NCBI RefSeq assembly: GCF_043555875.1
Contig: NZ_JBIGHW010000012.1
Span: forward strand, 1 to 64,000
Direction: 5' to 3'
DNA: 64,000 nucleotides
From: Pelomonas margarita
GTDB lineage: Bacteria > Pseudomonadota > Gammaproteobacteria > Burkholderiales > Burkholderiaceae_C
Part shown: positions 38,778-47,786 of the stretch, piece by piece
Layout: the number at the start of each line of letters is the position of its first letter
Numbering within the stretch: the stretch's first letter is position 1
Translations under genes and position numbers: made by a program
The notes under the pieces: model-generated
Told to the model about the DNA's origin: nothing
The model's input: the letters and a program-made list of their open reading frames with translations, nothing else
Databases searched by the model: none

Positions 38778-39611
38778 ATGCGCAACGCTGTCGCCACTGC
38801 TGCTGCCCTTCCGCCCGACGTCCGCCTGATGAATGCGGTGTCGGCGCTGCTGGTCGCGGCGTTGCTGGCGACGGCCGCCTGGGCGGCGCTGCGCTGGGTG
38901 GTGCGGCTGCCGGCGTTCAACCTGCGTGCCGTGCAGGTGGAGGGCGACGTGAGCCGCAACAGCGTGGCCTCGCTGCGCGCCAATGCGCTGCCGCGGCTGC
39001 AGGGATCCTTCCTCAGCATGAACCTGGCCGAGGGGCGCCGCGCTTTCGAGGCCGTGCCCTGGGTGCGACAGGCGAAACTGACCCGTGTCTGGCCTATGCG
39101 GCTCAAGGTCACGCTGGAGGAACACCGCGCGGCCGCCTACTGGGAGGCCCGAGCCGACGGCGCGGATGCCGCCACCGAGGCCAGCACCGAACGGGCGCTT
39201 GTGAACAGCTTCGGCGAAGTCTTTCACGCCAACCTCGGCGACGTAGAAGACGAGTCCCTGCCGCTGTTGGCCGGCCCGGCCCACGCGGCGGGCAGCATGC
39301 TGGCGATGTGGCGCGCGCTGACGCCGGCCGCCCGCCAGTTGGGCGACAGCGTCGAGCGGCTGGACCTCTCCGGGCGCGGCTCCTGGCGCGCCACGCTGGG
39401 CAGCGGTGCCGTCATCGAACTGGGGCGGGGCGCTGATGCCGACGTGGTGCAGCGCTTCGGTCGCTTCGCCCACACCATCACGCAGGTCACCGGCACCTAC
39501 CGCAGCCCGCTGCAGGCCGCCGATCTGCGCCACGCCGACGGCTACGCGGTCAGGCTGCGCGGCGTGACGACGACAGAAACCACGGGTAAACCCGTAACTA
39601 GAAAGCGCTGA
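38778..39611 (+). CDS. ftsQ: Cell division protein FtsQ
   Basis: A 277-residue bitopic division protein that links early and late divisome parts through FtsL and FtsB. The cytoplasmic tail is followed by one helix (SALLVAALLATAAWAALRWV). A POTRA domain follows (FNLRAVQVEGDVSRNSVASL, PWVRQAKLTRVWPMRLKVTL), then the FtsQ beta-domain (LVNSFGEVFHANLGD). The ATG at 38778, eight bases after ddlB, is the first good start. Confidence 0.94.
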   Translation: MRNAVATAAALPPDVRLMNAVSALLVAALLATAAWAALRWVVRLPAFNLRAVQVEGDVSRNSVASLRANALPRLQGSFLSMNLAEGRRAFEAVPWVRQAKLTRVWPMRLKVTLEEHRAAAYWEARADGADAATEASTERALVNSFGEVFHANLGDVEDESLPLLAGPAHAAGSMLAMWRALTPAARQLGDSVERLDLSGRGSWRATLGSGAVIELGRGADADVVQRFGRFAHTITQVTGTYRSPLQAADLRHADGYAVRLRGVTTTETTGKPVTRKR

Positions 39612-39619
39612 GGACGGAC

Positions 39620-40849
39620 ATGGCCAAGGAATACAAGGATTTGGTCGTTGGACTGGATATCGGTACCGCCAAGATCATGGCGGTGGTGGCCGAGGTATTG
39701 CCGACGGGTGAATTGCGCATTGCCGGCCTCGGTGTGGCGCCGTCGCACGGGCTCAAGCGCGGCGTCGTCGTCAATATTGACGCGACCGTGCAGTCCATCC
39801 AGCAGGCCTTGAAAGAGGCTGAAATGATGGCCGACTGCAAAATATCGCGGGTTTACACGGGGATCACTGGCAGCCATATCCGCGGCCAGAACTCCACCGG
39901 CATGGTCATCGTGCGCGACAAGGAGGTCACGCCGGTGGACGTGACCCGCGTAGTGGAAACCGCCAAGGCCATCAATATTCCCAACGACCAGCGCCTGCTG
40001 CTGGTCGAGCCGCAGGAATTCGTCATCGACGGCCATGAGGTCAAGGAGCCCATCGGCATGAGCGGCGGCCGGCTGGAGGTCAAGGTTCATATCGTGACCG
40101 GCGCCCAGAGTGCCGCGGAAAACATTGTCAAGTGCGTGCGCCGCTGCGGTTTGGAGGTGGATCAGCTGGTTTTGAACCCGAGCGCCTCCAGCCATGCCGC
40201 GCTGACTGCCGACGAACGTGACCTGGGCGTGGCGTTGGTGGATATTGGTGCCGGCACGACGGACGTCGCCATATTCACCGGTGGCTCCATCCGCCATACC
40301 GCCGTCATCCCCATCGCGGGCGACCTGATCACCTCCGATATCGCGATGGCGCTGCGCACGCCGACCAAGGATGCCGAGGAAATCAAGGTCGAATATGGCG
40401 TTGCCAAGCAACTGCTTGCCGACCCGGCCGACCAAGTCGAAGTGCCCGGCCTGGGCGATCGCAGCCCGCGCATGCTGTCCAAGCAGGCGCTGGCCGGCGT
40501 CATCGAACCGCGTGTGGAGGAGATTTTCTCGCTCGTGCACCAGGTCATCCGCGAAAGCGGGTATGAGGAATTGCTGTCCAGCGGCATCGTGCTGACCGGC
40601 GGCTCGGCGGTCATGCCAGGCATGGTGGAACTCGCCGAGGACATTTTCCTGAAACCTGTTCGTCGCGGTCTGCCGACGTATTCCGGCGCGCTTTACGACA
40701 TGGTGGCGAATCCGCGGTCGGCCACCGTCATGGGATTGCTGGAAGAAGCCCGGCTGTCGCGCAATCGGGGTTTCAAGGCCGCGCAGCAGGCTGGCTCCGT
40801 GCAAACCCTGCTGGGGCGCGTCAAGGATTGGTTCATGGGGAATTTTTGA
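39620..40849 (+). CDS. ftsA: Cell division protein FtsA
   Basis: A 409-residue actin-like ATPase that tethers FtsZ to the membrane. Phosphate and nucleotide motifs are VGLDIGTAKIMAVVAE and VDIGAGTTDVAIFTGGS, with LTGGSAVMPGM near the C-terminus. The amphipathic membrane-binding helix is the end VKDWFMGNF. AGGACGG lies just before the ATG at 39620. Codon choice looks slightly less GC-rich (GATATT, AATATT) than in the mur genes. Confidence 0.97.
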   Translation: MAKEYKDLVVGLDIGTAKIMAVVAEVLPTGELRIAGLGVAPSHGLKRGVVVNIDATVQSIQQALKEAEMMADCKISRVYTGITGSHIRGQNSTGMVIVRDKEVTPVDVTRVVETAKAINIPNDQRLLLVEPQEFVIDGHEVKEPIGMSGGRLEVKVHIVTGAQSAAENIVKCVRRCGLEVDQLVLNPSASSHAALTADERDLGVALVDIGAGTTDVAIFTGGSIRHTAVIPIAGDLITSDIAMALRTPTKDAEEIKVEYGVAKQLLADPADQVEVPGLGDRSPRMLSKQALAGVIEPRVEEIFSLVHQVIRESGYEELLSSGIVLTGGSAVMPGMVELAEDIFLKPVRRGLPTYSGALYDMVANPRSATVMGLLEEARLSRNRGFKAAQQAGSVQTLLGRVKDWFMGNF

Positions 40850-40945
40850 CCCCCAAAAAACCACGCCCCACCACGAAAAAGTTGTTTCAGCAACTAGTCA
40901 TTCATTGAGTGCCACGGCACAATTGCATCAGTTAGGAGGTTTCAT
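40850..40945 (+). other. ftsA-ftsZ spacer with small hairpins and a strong ribosome site
   Basis: A 96-base, comparatively A+T-rich spacer. It holds possible stems GTTG-TTTCAG-CAAC and GTGCC-AC-GGCAC, then AGGAGGT (40934-40940) six bases before the ftsZ ATG. No full sigma-70 promoter is obvious, though extra ftsZ promoters are commonly found here in other bacteria. Confidence 0.5.
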
Positions 40946-42193
40946 ATGCCCATCGAGATGATCGAAGAATTTGACCAAGGCACCCAAATCAAGGTGATCG
41001 GTGTTGGTGGTGGCGGCGGCAACGCCGTGGACCACATGATCGCCCAGGGCGTGCAGGGGGTTGAATTCATCTGTGCGAATACCGATGCGCAGGCACTGAA
41101 CCGCTCCAAGGCCGACCAATTGCTGCAACTCGGCTCCACGGGCCTGGGTGCCGGTGCGAAACCCGAAATGGGCAAGTCGGCGGCTGAAGAAGCCGAATCC
41201 CGCATTCGCGAATCCATCGCCGGCGCCAATATGTTGTTCATCACCGCCGGCATGGGCGGCGGCACTGGCACGGGCGCTGCGCCGGTGATTGCACGCGTGG
41301 CCAAGGAAATGGGCATCCTGACCGTGGGCGTGGTCACCAAGCCGTTCGAGTTCGAAGGCGGTCGCCGTCTGAAGGCTGCCGACGCTGGCCTGGCCGAACT
41401 GGAGGCCAATGTCGACTCTCTGATCGTCGTGCTGAACGACAAACTGCTGGACGTGCTGGGTGACGACGTCACGCAGGATCAGGCCTTTGCGCATGCCAAT
41501 GACGTGCTGAAGAACGCTGTTGGCGGCATTTCCGACATCATTCACATCCCTGGCCTGGTCAACGTCGACTTCGAGGACGTGAAGACGGTGATGAGCGAAC
41601 CCGGCAAAGCCATGATGGGCACGGCCCAGGCTACCGGCCCGGACCGCGCCGCCAAGGCCGCGGAAGCTGCGGTGGCCTGTCCGCTGCTGGAGGGCATCGA
41701 CCTGTCCGGCGCGCGGGGTGTGTTGGTGCTGATCGCCGCCGGTCGCAGCAACTTCAAGCTGAGCGAGTCCAAGAACGCGATGAACGCGATCAAGCGTTAT
41801 GCGTCTGAGGATGCACACATCATCTACGGCACGGCCTACGACGAAAGTCTGGGCGATGCGCTGCGCGTCACGGTCATCGCCACCGGTCTGACCAACCGCG
41901 CCCGCCAGGCGGCGCCGCTGCAAGTGGTGCAGACCCAGCAGGTGGTGCGCAACGGCACCGACGGCATGGCCATGCCCGTGCTGACGCAGGCAGTCGCGAT
42001 GGGCCAGTCCGTCACGCCGACGGCAGCGCAGGCCAATGTGGGCCTGGGCCTGGGTGACTTCGCCAATGCCAACGTGCCCAGCGTGTGGCGCCACGGCCGC
42101 TCGGGCAGCGCCGCTGCCAAGGTGGAGGCGCTGTCGTCCAACGGCATGGACGAGATCGAGATCCCGGCATTCCTGCGCAAGCAGGCTGACTGA
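40946..42193 (+). CDS. ftsZ: Cell division GTPase FtsZ
   Basis: A 415-residue tubulin-like GTPase that forms the division ring. It has VIGVGGGGGNAVDHMI, the tubulin signature GGGTGTGAAPVIA, the T7 synergy loop LVNVDFEDVKTVM, and the conserved C-terminal peptide DEIEIPAFLRKQAD that binds FtsA and ZipA-type partners. The variable linker is about 60-70 residues. A strong terminator follows, closing the division cluster. Confidence 0.98.
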   Translation: MPIEMIEEFDQGTQIKVIGVGGGGGNAVDHMIAQGVQGVEFICANTDAQALNRSKADQLLQLGSTGLGAGAKPEMGKSAAEEAESRIRESIAGANMLFITAGMGGGTGTGAAPVIARVAKEMGILTVGVVTKPFEFEGGRRLKAADAGLAELEANVDSLIVVLNDKLLDVLGDDVTQDQAFAHANDVLKNAVGGISDIIHIPGLVNVDFEDVKTVMSEPGKAMMGTAQATGPDRAAKAAEAAVACPLLEGIDLSGARGVLVLIAAGRSNFKLSESKNAMNAIKRYASEDAHIIYGTAYDESLGDALRVTVIATGLTNRARQAAPLQVVQTQQVVRNGTDGMAMPVLTQAVAMGQSVTPTAAQANVGLGLGDFANANVPSVWRHGRSGSAAAKVEALSSNGMDEIEIPAFLRKQAD

Positions 42194-42218
42194 ACTCGTC
42201 GCCAACCAGCCAGCAAGG

Positions 42219-42241
42219 GCGAGCCGCGAGGCTCGCTTTTT
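42219..42241 (+). terminator. Intrinsic terminator after ftsZ
   Basis: The stem GCGAGCC (42219-42225) / GGCTCGC (42230-42236) with loop GCGA is followed by TTTTT. It ends the division cluster before the opposing MFS gene. Confidence 0.88.
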
Positions 42242-42245
42242 GCTT

Positions 42246-43433
42246 TCAGGGCGTGCGAGTCGGCGGTGCAACCAGCCTGGCGGGGCCCGACAGCAGCGCC
42301 AACAGGCCGCCCGCGGTGAGCACGGCGGCCAGCGCGTCCAGCCGAGCGCCTGGCAGCGTGGTGGCCGCGGTGGTCAGCAGCGCCGCAGCAGCCATCTGCA
42401 GGAAGCCCAGCAAGGCTGAGGCCTGGCCGGCCTGTGTGCCGAACGGCGTCAGCGCCAGCGCCGTGCCGGTGGGCGACACCAGGCCCATGCCGAACAGAAA
42501 GATACCGCCCGCCGTGGCGAATCCGGCAAGGCCCGCGCCGGGGCTTGCCAGCAGGGCGAGCCCGCCGGCGATGGCCAGCGTGGCACCAAGTCGCAGCACG
42601 GTGGGGGCACCCCAGCGGGCCGTCCAGCGCGGCGCTGCCTGGCCTGCGGCGAAGACGATGAACACCGTTGCGGCGAAGAACAGCCCCACGTGCAGCGCCG
42701 TGAAACCGAAGCGGTGCGACAGCACCAGCGGCGCCGTGCCGAAGAACGCGAACAGCGCGCCGAGGACAGCGGCCGTGGCCAGCGCGGGCCGCATGAAGCG
42801 GGCGTCGCCCAGCAGCACGAAGTAAGCACGTGCCAGCGCACCGGCCGACTGCTGGCGGCGGCGCTCGGCGGGCAGTGTTTCGCCGACGATGCGCACATAG
42901 GCGAGCGCCAGTGCCAGCCCCGCCAGCACCAGCGTGGCGAACAACGCCCGCCATCCAGCCGCAGCCTCCACCAGCCCGCCCAGCAGCGGGGAGAAGCCTG
43001 GCGCTGCGGCCATGACGACCATGATGCGGCCCAGCAGCGCTGCGAGTTGCGGCCCCTCGAAGCGGTCCCGCGCGGCTGCCCGCGCCAACACCGAGGCTGC
43101 GGCGGCGCCCAAGGCCTGCAGCACGCGGCCGGTAAGCAGCAAAGGTAGCGTCATCGCGAACGCGCCGACGGCGCTGCCGATGCTGAACACGGCCAGGCCT
43201 GCCAGCACAACGGGGCGACGGCCCAGGCGGTCCGACAGCGGCCCGACGACGAGCTGTGCCAGCGCGAACACTGCGAGAAACAGGCCCAGCGCCGCCGCCG
43301 TCAGCCGCACCTCGTCGATGGCCAGTGACCGCGCGATGACGGGCAGCGCCGGCAGCAGGATGTTGGTGGACAGTGTCGCCAGCGCCGACAGCGCCGATAG
43401 CGTCAGCAGCCAGGCGTGTGGCGCGGTGCTCAT
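42246..43433 (-). CDS. MFS drug efflux transporter, Bcr/CflA-like
   Basis: A 395-residue inner-membrane proton antiporter with 12 predicted helices, likely a drug or metabolite exporter of the DHA1 Bcr/CflA group. The loop 2-3 motif A is GPLSDRLGRRPVVLAG, and the motif-C-like stretch is MVVMAAAPGFSPLLGGLVEA. The ATG at 43433 overlaps the stop of the upstream hydrolase (ATGA), so they form one operon with the SDR gene under the divergent TetR regulator. The substrate is unknown. Confidence 0.88.
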   Translation of the reverse strand: MSTAPHAWLLTLSALSALATLSTNILLPALPVIARSLAIDEVRLTAAALGLFLAVFALAQLVVGPLSDRLGRRPVVLAGLAVFSIGSAVGAFAMTLPLLLTGRVLQALGAAAASVLARAAARDRFEGPQLAALLGRIMVVMAAAPGFSPLLGGLVEAAAGWRALFATLVLAGLALALAYVRIVGETLPAERRRQQSAGALARAYFVLLGDARFMRPALATAAVLGALFAFFGTAPLVLSHRFGFTALHVGLFFAATVFIVFAAGQAAPRWTARWGAPTVLRLGATLAIAGGLALLASPGAGLAGFATAGGIFLFGMGLVSPTGTALALTPFGTQAGQASALLGFLQMAAAALLTTAATTLPGARLDALAAVLTAGGLLALLSGPARLVAPPTRTP

Positions 43434-44248
43434 GCATCGACCCCGGCGATGAAGGCCACGCTGCGCGCGATGACCGTGGCGTCCGCCAGCAGCCGGCGAT
43501 GCCCCAGGCCCGAGACCGGCTCGAAGCGCGAGCCGACCCAGGCCTGGTGCAACGCCTCGGACTCGGCGAACGGCACCGTGCGGTCCTCGCGGTCGTGCAC
43601 GATGAGGCCGGGGTGGCGCAGGCCGTGCCGCAGCCGCTCCAGATCGACGTGGGCGATGGGTGTGCCGATGAAGCGTTCCACCCAGGCGGCGAAGGTGGCC
43701 GCGTCGGCGGCTTGCAGGCCGTGGGCGCGAGCCAGCCCCTGCACCATGTGCGTCAGCGACGAGGGGCCGGCCAGATGCACGCTGCGCTGCACCGCCGCTC
43801 CGTGCGCGAAGGCATGCAGCGATGCGGCCGAGCCCATGGAATGGGCGATGACGCCGTGGATCTCGCCGAGGTCCGCCATCACTGCGCGCAGTGCCCGGCC
43901 GGCATGCACGACGCTCGCCGCTTGGCCGCCGGAGTCGCCATGGCCCGGCAGGTCAAATAGCGTGACCGAGAAGCCGGCGTCTACCAACGATGTCGCCAAC
44001 CCCAGCAGGTGCGAGCCGCGGCTGTTCCAGCCGTGTACAAGCAGCACACGCGGGCCGCTGCCCAGAGTCCAGCGCGCGAGCTTGAGGCCTTCATGGTGAA
44101 GCGGTGGTTGCGCGGCGCCGGCCAGCGCGCTGCGCTCGTCGGCGGTGAGCCCGACACGCTCGGGCGTGGAGAACGCGTGACGGGCGGCGGCCAGGTGGCC
44201 ATTGGTCTGGGGCGTGACTGGCGTGGCGATGGCGTGTGACGCAGGCAT
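43430..44248 (-). CDS. Alpha/beta hydrolase
   Basis: A 272-residue cytoplasmic hydrolase. LLVHGWNSRGSHLLGLA forms the oxyanion-side loop, FDLPGHGDSGG is typical of the fold, and the nucleophile elbow is AHSMGSAAS, with GHSMG altered to AHSMG. The acid is probably in VHDREDRTVPF and the base in GLGHRRLL. GGGAG precedes the ATG at 44248. It lies 14 bases after the SDR gene and overlaps the MFS gene, so it is the middle gene of a TetR-controlled operon. The substrate is unknown. Confidence 0.83.
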   Translation of the reverse strand: MPASHAIATPVTPQTNGHLAAARHAFSTPERVGLTADERSALAGAAQPPLHHEGLKLARWTLGSGPRVLLVHGWNSRGSHLLGLATSLVDAGFSVTLFDLPGHGDSGGQAASVVHAGRALRAVMADLGEIHGVIAHSMGSAASLHAFAHGAAVQRSVHLAGPSSLTHMVQGLARAHGLQAADAATFAAWVERFIGTPIAHVDLERLRHGLRHPGLIVHDREDRTVPFAESEALHQAWVGSRFEPVSGLGHRRLLADATVIARSVAFIAGVDA

Positions 44249-44262
44249 GGGATCTCCCGCGC

Positions 44263-44955
44263 TCAGGCGTAGGCCGGCGTGGCCGTGGACAGGCTGTGCT
44301 TGACCTGGCGGCTGATGTCGTCGGCCAGCACTTCGATGGCGCCGGCCTCCACGCCCTGCAGCGCGAGGCGTGCAATGTCGGCGGGAGCGGACTTGGGCGC
44401 GTCCAGGCCGCGCGTCATGTCGGTGTCCATGTAGCCCACGTGCAGGCTGGTGACCTGCGTGCCCTGGGCCTTCAGCTCGGCGCGCAGGCCGTTGCTCAGC
44501 GCCCAGGCGGCGGCCTTGCTGGCGCTGTAGGGCGCCAGGCCCGGCAGCGTCAGCCAGCTCAGCACCGACAGCACATTCAGCACCGCGCCGCCGCCATTGG
44601 CCTGCAGCACCGGCGCGAAAGCCTGTGCCAACGACCAGACGCCGAACACGTTGGTCTCGAAGTGATGGCGTGCGGTGGCGATGGCGTCGGTGGCCAGTAC
44701 GCCGGCGCCTAGCGACACGCCGGCGTTGTTGATGAGCAGTGTCACGTCGGCGCATTGCGCGGCGGCGGCGGCGACCTGGGTGGGGTCGGTCACGTCCAGC
44801 CGGACGGGCACGACCCCGGGCAGGGCCATAGCCGCCGGGTCGCGCACAGCGGCGTAGACCTTGGCCGCGCCGGCGGCCAGCGCCGCTTCTGCAAAGGCGC
44901 GGCCCAAGCCGCGGTTGGCACCGGTGACGAAGACGATGGCGTTCTTGAGCTGCAT
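44263..44955 (-). CDS. Short-chain dehydrogenase/reductase
   Basis: A 230-residue classical SDR that uses NAD(P)H. The cofactor motif is TGANRGLG (residues 11-18). The NNAG motif is INNAGVSLG, the catalytic serine is in LSVLSWL, and the YxxxK is YSASK. GAAGGA precedes the ATG at 44955. It is the first gene of the operon SDR-hydrolase-MFS, divergent from tetR across two palindromic operators. It may inactivate a toxic carbonyl compound that also induces the operon (inference). Confidence 0.88.
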   Translation of the reverse strand: MQLKNAIVFVTGANRGLGRAFAEAALAAGAAKVYAAVRDPAAMALPGVVPVRLDVTDPTQVAAAAAQCADVTLLINNAGVSLGAGVLATDAIATARHHFETNVFGVWSLAQAFAPVLQANGGGAVLNVLSVLSWLTLPGLAPYSASKAAAWALSNGLRAELKAQGTQVTSLHVGYMDTDMTRGLDAPKSAPADIARLALQGVEAGAIEVLADDISRQVKHSLSTATPAYA

Positions 44956-44981
44956 GGCGATTCCTTCTCGGTTGAATATTC

Positions 44982-45020
44982 ATGTCGACTGACATGATTG
45001 AGATAAATGTCGGTCAACAT
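44982..45020. promoter_or_regulatory. Two TetR-type operators in the SDR-tetR gap
   Basis: Two 14-base palindromic sites fit ATGTCGRYYRACAT: ATGTCGACTGACAT (44982-44995, arms extend to TCATGTC/GACATGA) and ATGTCGGTCAACAT (45007-45020). Their centres are 25 bases apart. They lie between divergent promoters and would let the TetR protein repress both its own gene and the SDR operon. Confidence 0.75.
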
Positions 45021-45064
45021 GTAAAATCGGTCAAGTACCGTCCGAAAAACCACAGGAAGCCGAC

Positions 45065-45625
45065 ATGAAGGTCACGCGCGCCCAGGCCGAAGAGAACCGC
45101 GAACGCATCCTCGACAACGCCGCCCAGTTGTTCCGCGAGCGCGGCTTCGATGGCATCGGCCTGAACGACCTGATGCAAGCGGCCGGGCTGACGCGTGGGG
45201 GCTTCTATGGCCACTTCGAGTCCAAGGACGACCTGGCGGCCCAGGCCACGAAGCGCGCGCTGCAAGCCAACCGCGTCCAGTGGCAGCAACAGGCCGAACA
45301 CCACCTGTCGGCGTGGGTGCAGACCTACCTGTCGGACGCACACCGTGACCACCCCGGTGCCGGATGTGGTTTGGCGGCATTAGCGGCCGATGCTGCTCGG
45401 GGCGGTGCGGCGGTGAAGACCGTGTTTGCCGAGGGCGTGGAGAGCCTGGCCGCGACGCTGCAAGGCCAGATGCCAGGGGGAGATGACGCCGAGCGACGTG
45501 AGCAGGCGCTGGCCATGCTGTCCACGCTTGTGGGCGCGCTGCTGCTGTCGCGCGCCGTGGGCGACGCTGGGCTGTCGCGCGAGCTGCGCGAGGCGGCTCG
45601 CCACCAACTGCCTGTCGGCGGCTGA
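45065..45625 (+). CDS. TetR family repressor
   Basis: A 186-residue regulator. The N-terminal helix-turn-helix reads ILDNAAQLFRERGFDGIGLN then LMQAAGLTRGGFYGHFESKD, the conserved TetR pattern. The C-terminal ligand domain (GCGLAALAADAARGGAAVKT, then LAMLSTLVGALLLSRAVGD) resembles the AcrR-like group near SDR and efflux genes. It is divergent from the SDR-hydrolase-MFS operon, with two matching operators between them. The inducer is unknown. Confidence 0.9.
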   Translation: MKVTRAQAEENRERILDNAAQLFRERGFDGIGLNDLMQAAGLTRGGFYGHFESKDDLAAQATKRALQANRVQWQQQAEHHLSAWVQTYLSDAHRDHPGAGCGLAALAADAARGGAAVKTVFAEGVESLAATLQGQMPGGDDAERREQALAMLSTLVGALLLSRAVGDAGLSRELREAARHQLPVGG

Positions 45626-45716
45626 ACGGTCGCCCTGCCGGGCCGGGCGGTGCAAGCGGGCGCTACCCCTGTGGCATGCTGGCGCCCCATGTCAACGCCT
45701 AGAAGTTTTTGCCGGC

Positions 45717-47684
45717 ATGCCTGAGCTGGGCCTGCTTCTGCGCCGCTGGCTGATGCTGGTGCTGCTGGGGAGCTGCATGCTGGCGCAGGCCCAGCGTCTG
45801 CCCCAGCCCGCGCCGCGCCATGCCGGCGACGACGCCGCGCCCGCCGAGCTCGCCACCACCGCATGGCGGCGCGACCAACTGGACGCCTGGTGGAGCGCGC
45901 TGCGTCGCCAGGCCCTGCTGGCGAGCGACCGGCTGTCGCTGCCCGCTGACCTGTTGCCGCCCGAGGCCGCTGCGGCCTGGCAGCCAGTCGCCATGCCCGA
46001 CGTGCGCGCCCGCCCCGGCGCGGCCGTCGTGCAGGACGGCCGCGGCTACGAGATGCGCTGGTATCGCGTGCATGTGCCGGCCGGCGTGGACGAGCCGCAG
46101 GCGCTGTACGTGCCACGGCTGGTGACGCTGTCGGCCGCCGTGCTGGCGCGCTCGCCCGACGGCGGCTGGCGGCTGCTGCTGGACAACCAGCATGCAGAGC
46201 GCGAGCAATGGGTGCAGCCCTTGTGGCTGCCGCTGCCCGGCCCGGGAGAGCAGGGGCTGGACATCGTCGTCGCATTGCCCGTGCCCGCGGGCAGATACCA
46301 CGCTGTGTCGCGCCTGTGGGTGGGGCCGCGCGAGGTGCTGGAGAAGCGCTGGCAGTGGCGGGTGCGCATGCAGACCGGCCTGCCGCAGGCCGTGAGCCTG
46401 ACGCTGGTGGTGCTGGGGGCGTTCGCGCTGACGCTGTGGCTGCGCCGCCGCGACGAGGCCATCTACGGGCTGTTCGCGCTTGTGGCGCTGTCGTGGATGG
46501 TGCGCAACCTGCACTACTACGTCAGCCAGCCGGCATCGACAACGGGGCAGGACTGGTTCTGGTGGGCCACGCACGCCTCCCTGGCCTGGGTCATGCTGAC
46601 CGCCCTGCTGTTCGCGCTGCGCTTTGCGTGCCGGCGTGCGCGGCTGCTGGAGCGCGGGCTGGTGACGGCGGTTGTGCTCGTCAGCGTGGTCAGCATGCCG
46701 CTGTGGCTGCGTCAGGTCGACATGGTGGTGTTGCAGTACGGCGTGACGGCAGCCGTGGCTGCCATCGGCACGGGCTGGCTGGCCGTGCTTGCCTGGCGCG
46801 AGCGCTGCACGGAGCTGCGCGTGATGGTGCTGGCCATGGTCGGCGCGGTGGCGGTGGGCGGGCACGACCTGGCCGTGCTGGCCGGCTGGGCCTGGCCCGA
46901 GCATTTCTTCGGGCTGCCGTTTGCGACGCTAGCGGTCATGCTCAGCTTTCTGCATGCCGTGCAGCGCCGCTACGTGGGCACGGTCGAGCAGGTGCAGGCC
47001 GAGAACAGCCAGTTGCAGGAGGACCTGGACGAGCAGGTCTCCGTGCTGCAGGCGCAGAATGCGCAGCTGCGCGAGGTCGAGCGCCAGCAGGCGCTGCTGC
47101 TGGAGCGCCAACGCATCATGGCCGACATGCACGACGGCCTGGGCTCGTCGCTGCTGTCGGCGCTGGTGGCCGTGGAGCAGGGCAGCATGTCGCACGAGAA
47201 GGTCGTCGAAGTGCTGCGCGAATGCGTGGACGACCTGCGGCTGGTCATCGATTCGCTGGAGCCCGTGGGTCACGACCTGGTGTCGTTGCTGGCCACCATG
47301 CGCTACCGCCTGGGCAAGCGCCTGCAGATCGGCGGCTTGAAGCTGGACTGGGACGTGCAGGACCTGCCGCCGCTGGCCTGGCTGGAGCCGCCTGATGCGC
47401 TGCATGTGCTGCGGCTGATGCAGGAGGCGCTGAACAACGTGCTCAAGCATGCCCGAGCCAGCCGCGTGCGCATGGTCACGCGCCACCACGGCAGCTACGT
47501 CGAGATCCGTGTGGAGGACGATGGCGCCGGCTTCGACCTGCAGACCATCCAGCACGGCCGCGGGCTGAAAAGCCAGATCAAACGCGCACAGGCCCTGGGC
47601 GGCAAGCTGCGCGTCGATTCCTCGCCAGGCCATGGCACCCGGCTATCGCTGCGATTGCCCGTGGAGCGCAAGGGCAGCGCCTGA
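45717..47684 (+). CDS. Membrane sensor histidine kinase, 7TM plus HisKA_3
   Basis: A 655-residue sensor of the NarL-partner type. A signal-like helix (LLLRRWLMLVLLGSCMLAQA) is followed by a periplasmic domain to about residue 220. About seven membrane helices follow (VSLTLVVLGAFALTLWL to FATLAVMLSFLHAV), suggesting the 7TMR-DISM layout. A coiled coil leads to the dimerisation helix with phosphorylated His472 in MADMHDGLGSSLL. The HATPase has an N box (MQEALNNVLKHA) and G boxes (VEDDGAGFDL, GRGLKSQIKRA). No response regulator gene is adjacent, so the partner is elsewhere. The gene lies between tetR and lpxC. Confidence 0.85.
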   Translation: MPELGLLLRRWLMLVLLGSCMLAQAQRLPQPAPRHAGDDAAPAELATTAWRRDQLDAWWSALRRQALLASDRLSLPADLLPPEAAAAWQPVAMPDVRARPGAAVVQDGRGYEMRWYRVHVPAGVDEPQALYVPRLVTLSAAVLARSPDGGWRLLLDNQHAEREQWVQPLWLPLPGPGEQGLDIVVALPVPAGRYHAVSRLWVGPREVLEKRWQWRVRMQTGLPQAVSLTLVVLGAFALTLWLRRRDEAIYGLFALVALSWMVRNLHYYVSQPASTTGQDWFWWATHASLAWVMLTALLFALRFACRRARLLERGLVTAVVLVSVVSMPLWLRQVDMVVLQYGVTAAVAAIGTGWLAVLAWRERCTELRVMVLAMVGAVAVGGHDLAVLAGWAWPEHFFGLPFATLAVMLSFLHAVQRRYVGTVEQVQAENSQLQEDLDEQVSVLQAQNAQLREVERQQALLLERQRIMADMHDGLGSSLLSALVAVEQGSMSHEKVVEVLRECVDDLRLVIDSLEPVGHDLVSLLATMRYRLGKRLQIGGLKLDWDVQDLPPLAWLEPPDALHVLRLMQEALNNVLKHARASRVRMVTRHHGSYVEIRVEDDGAGFDLQTIQHGRGLKSQIKRAQALGGKLRVDSSPGHGTRLSLRLPVERKGSA

Positions 47685-47710
47685 TGCTGGGACAATCCCT
47701 GGGTATGAAC

Positions 47711-47786
47711 CAGCCCCCACGCTCGCTTCGCTCACTGCCCCCCGAGGGGGTGCGTCAGTGCCTTCGGGCGGCCGGGCGCCACTGAC
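47711..47786 (+). repeat. 76-bp dispersed repeat ending at the lpxC start codon
   Basis: This is the second copy of the element before ftsL (25966-26041). Both are 76 bases, align without gaps and end directly before ATGG. It holds CCCCCCGAGGGGG and the pairing arms GTCAGTG (47754-47760) and CACTGAC (47780-47786), so a hairpin would abut the lpxC start codon. No good Shine-Dalgarno is visible between the hairpin and the start. Confidence 0.75.

Noticed and set aside
43430..44995. A 521-residue hydrolase with a long N-terminal extension
   Set aside because: The extension is the SDR gene in another frame; the hydrolase starts at 44248 with a good ribosome site.
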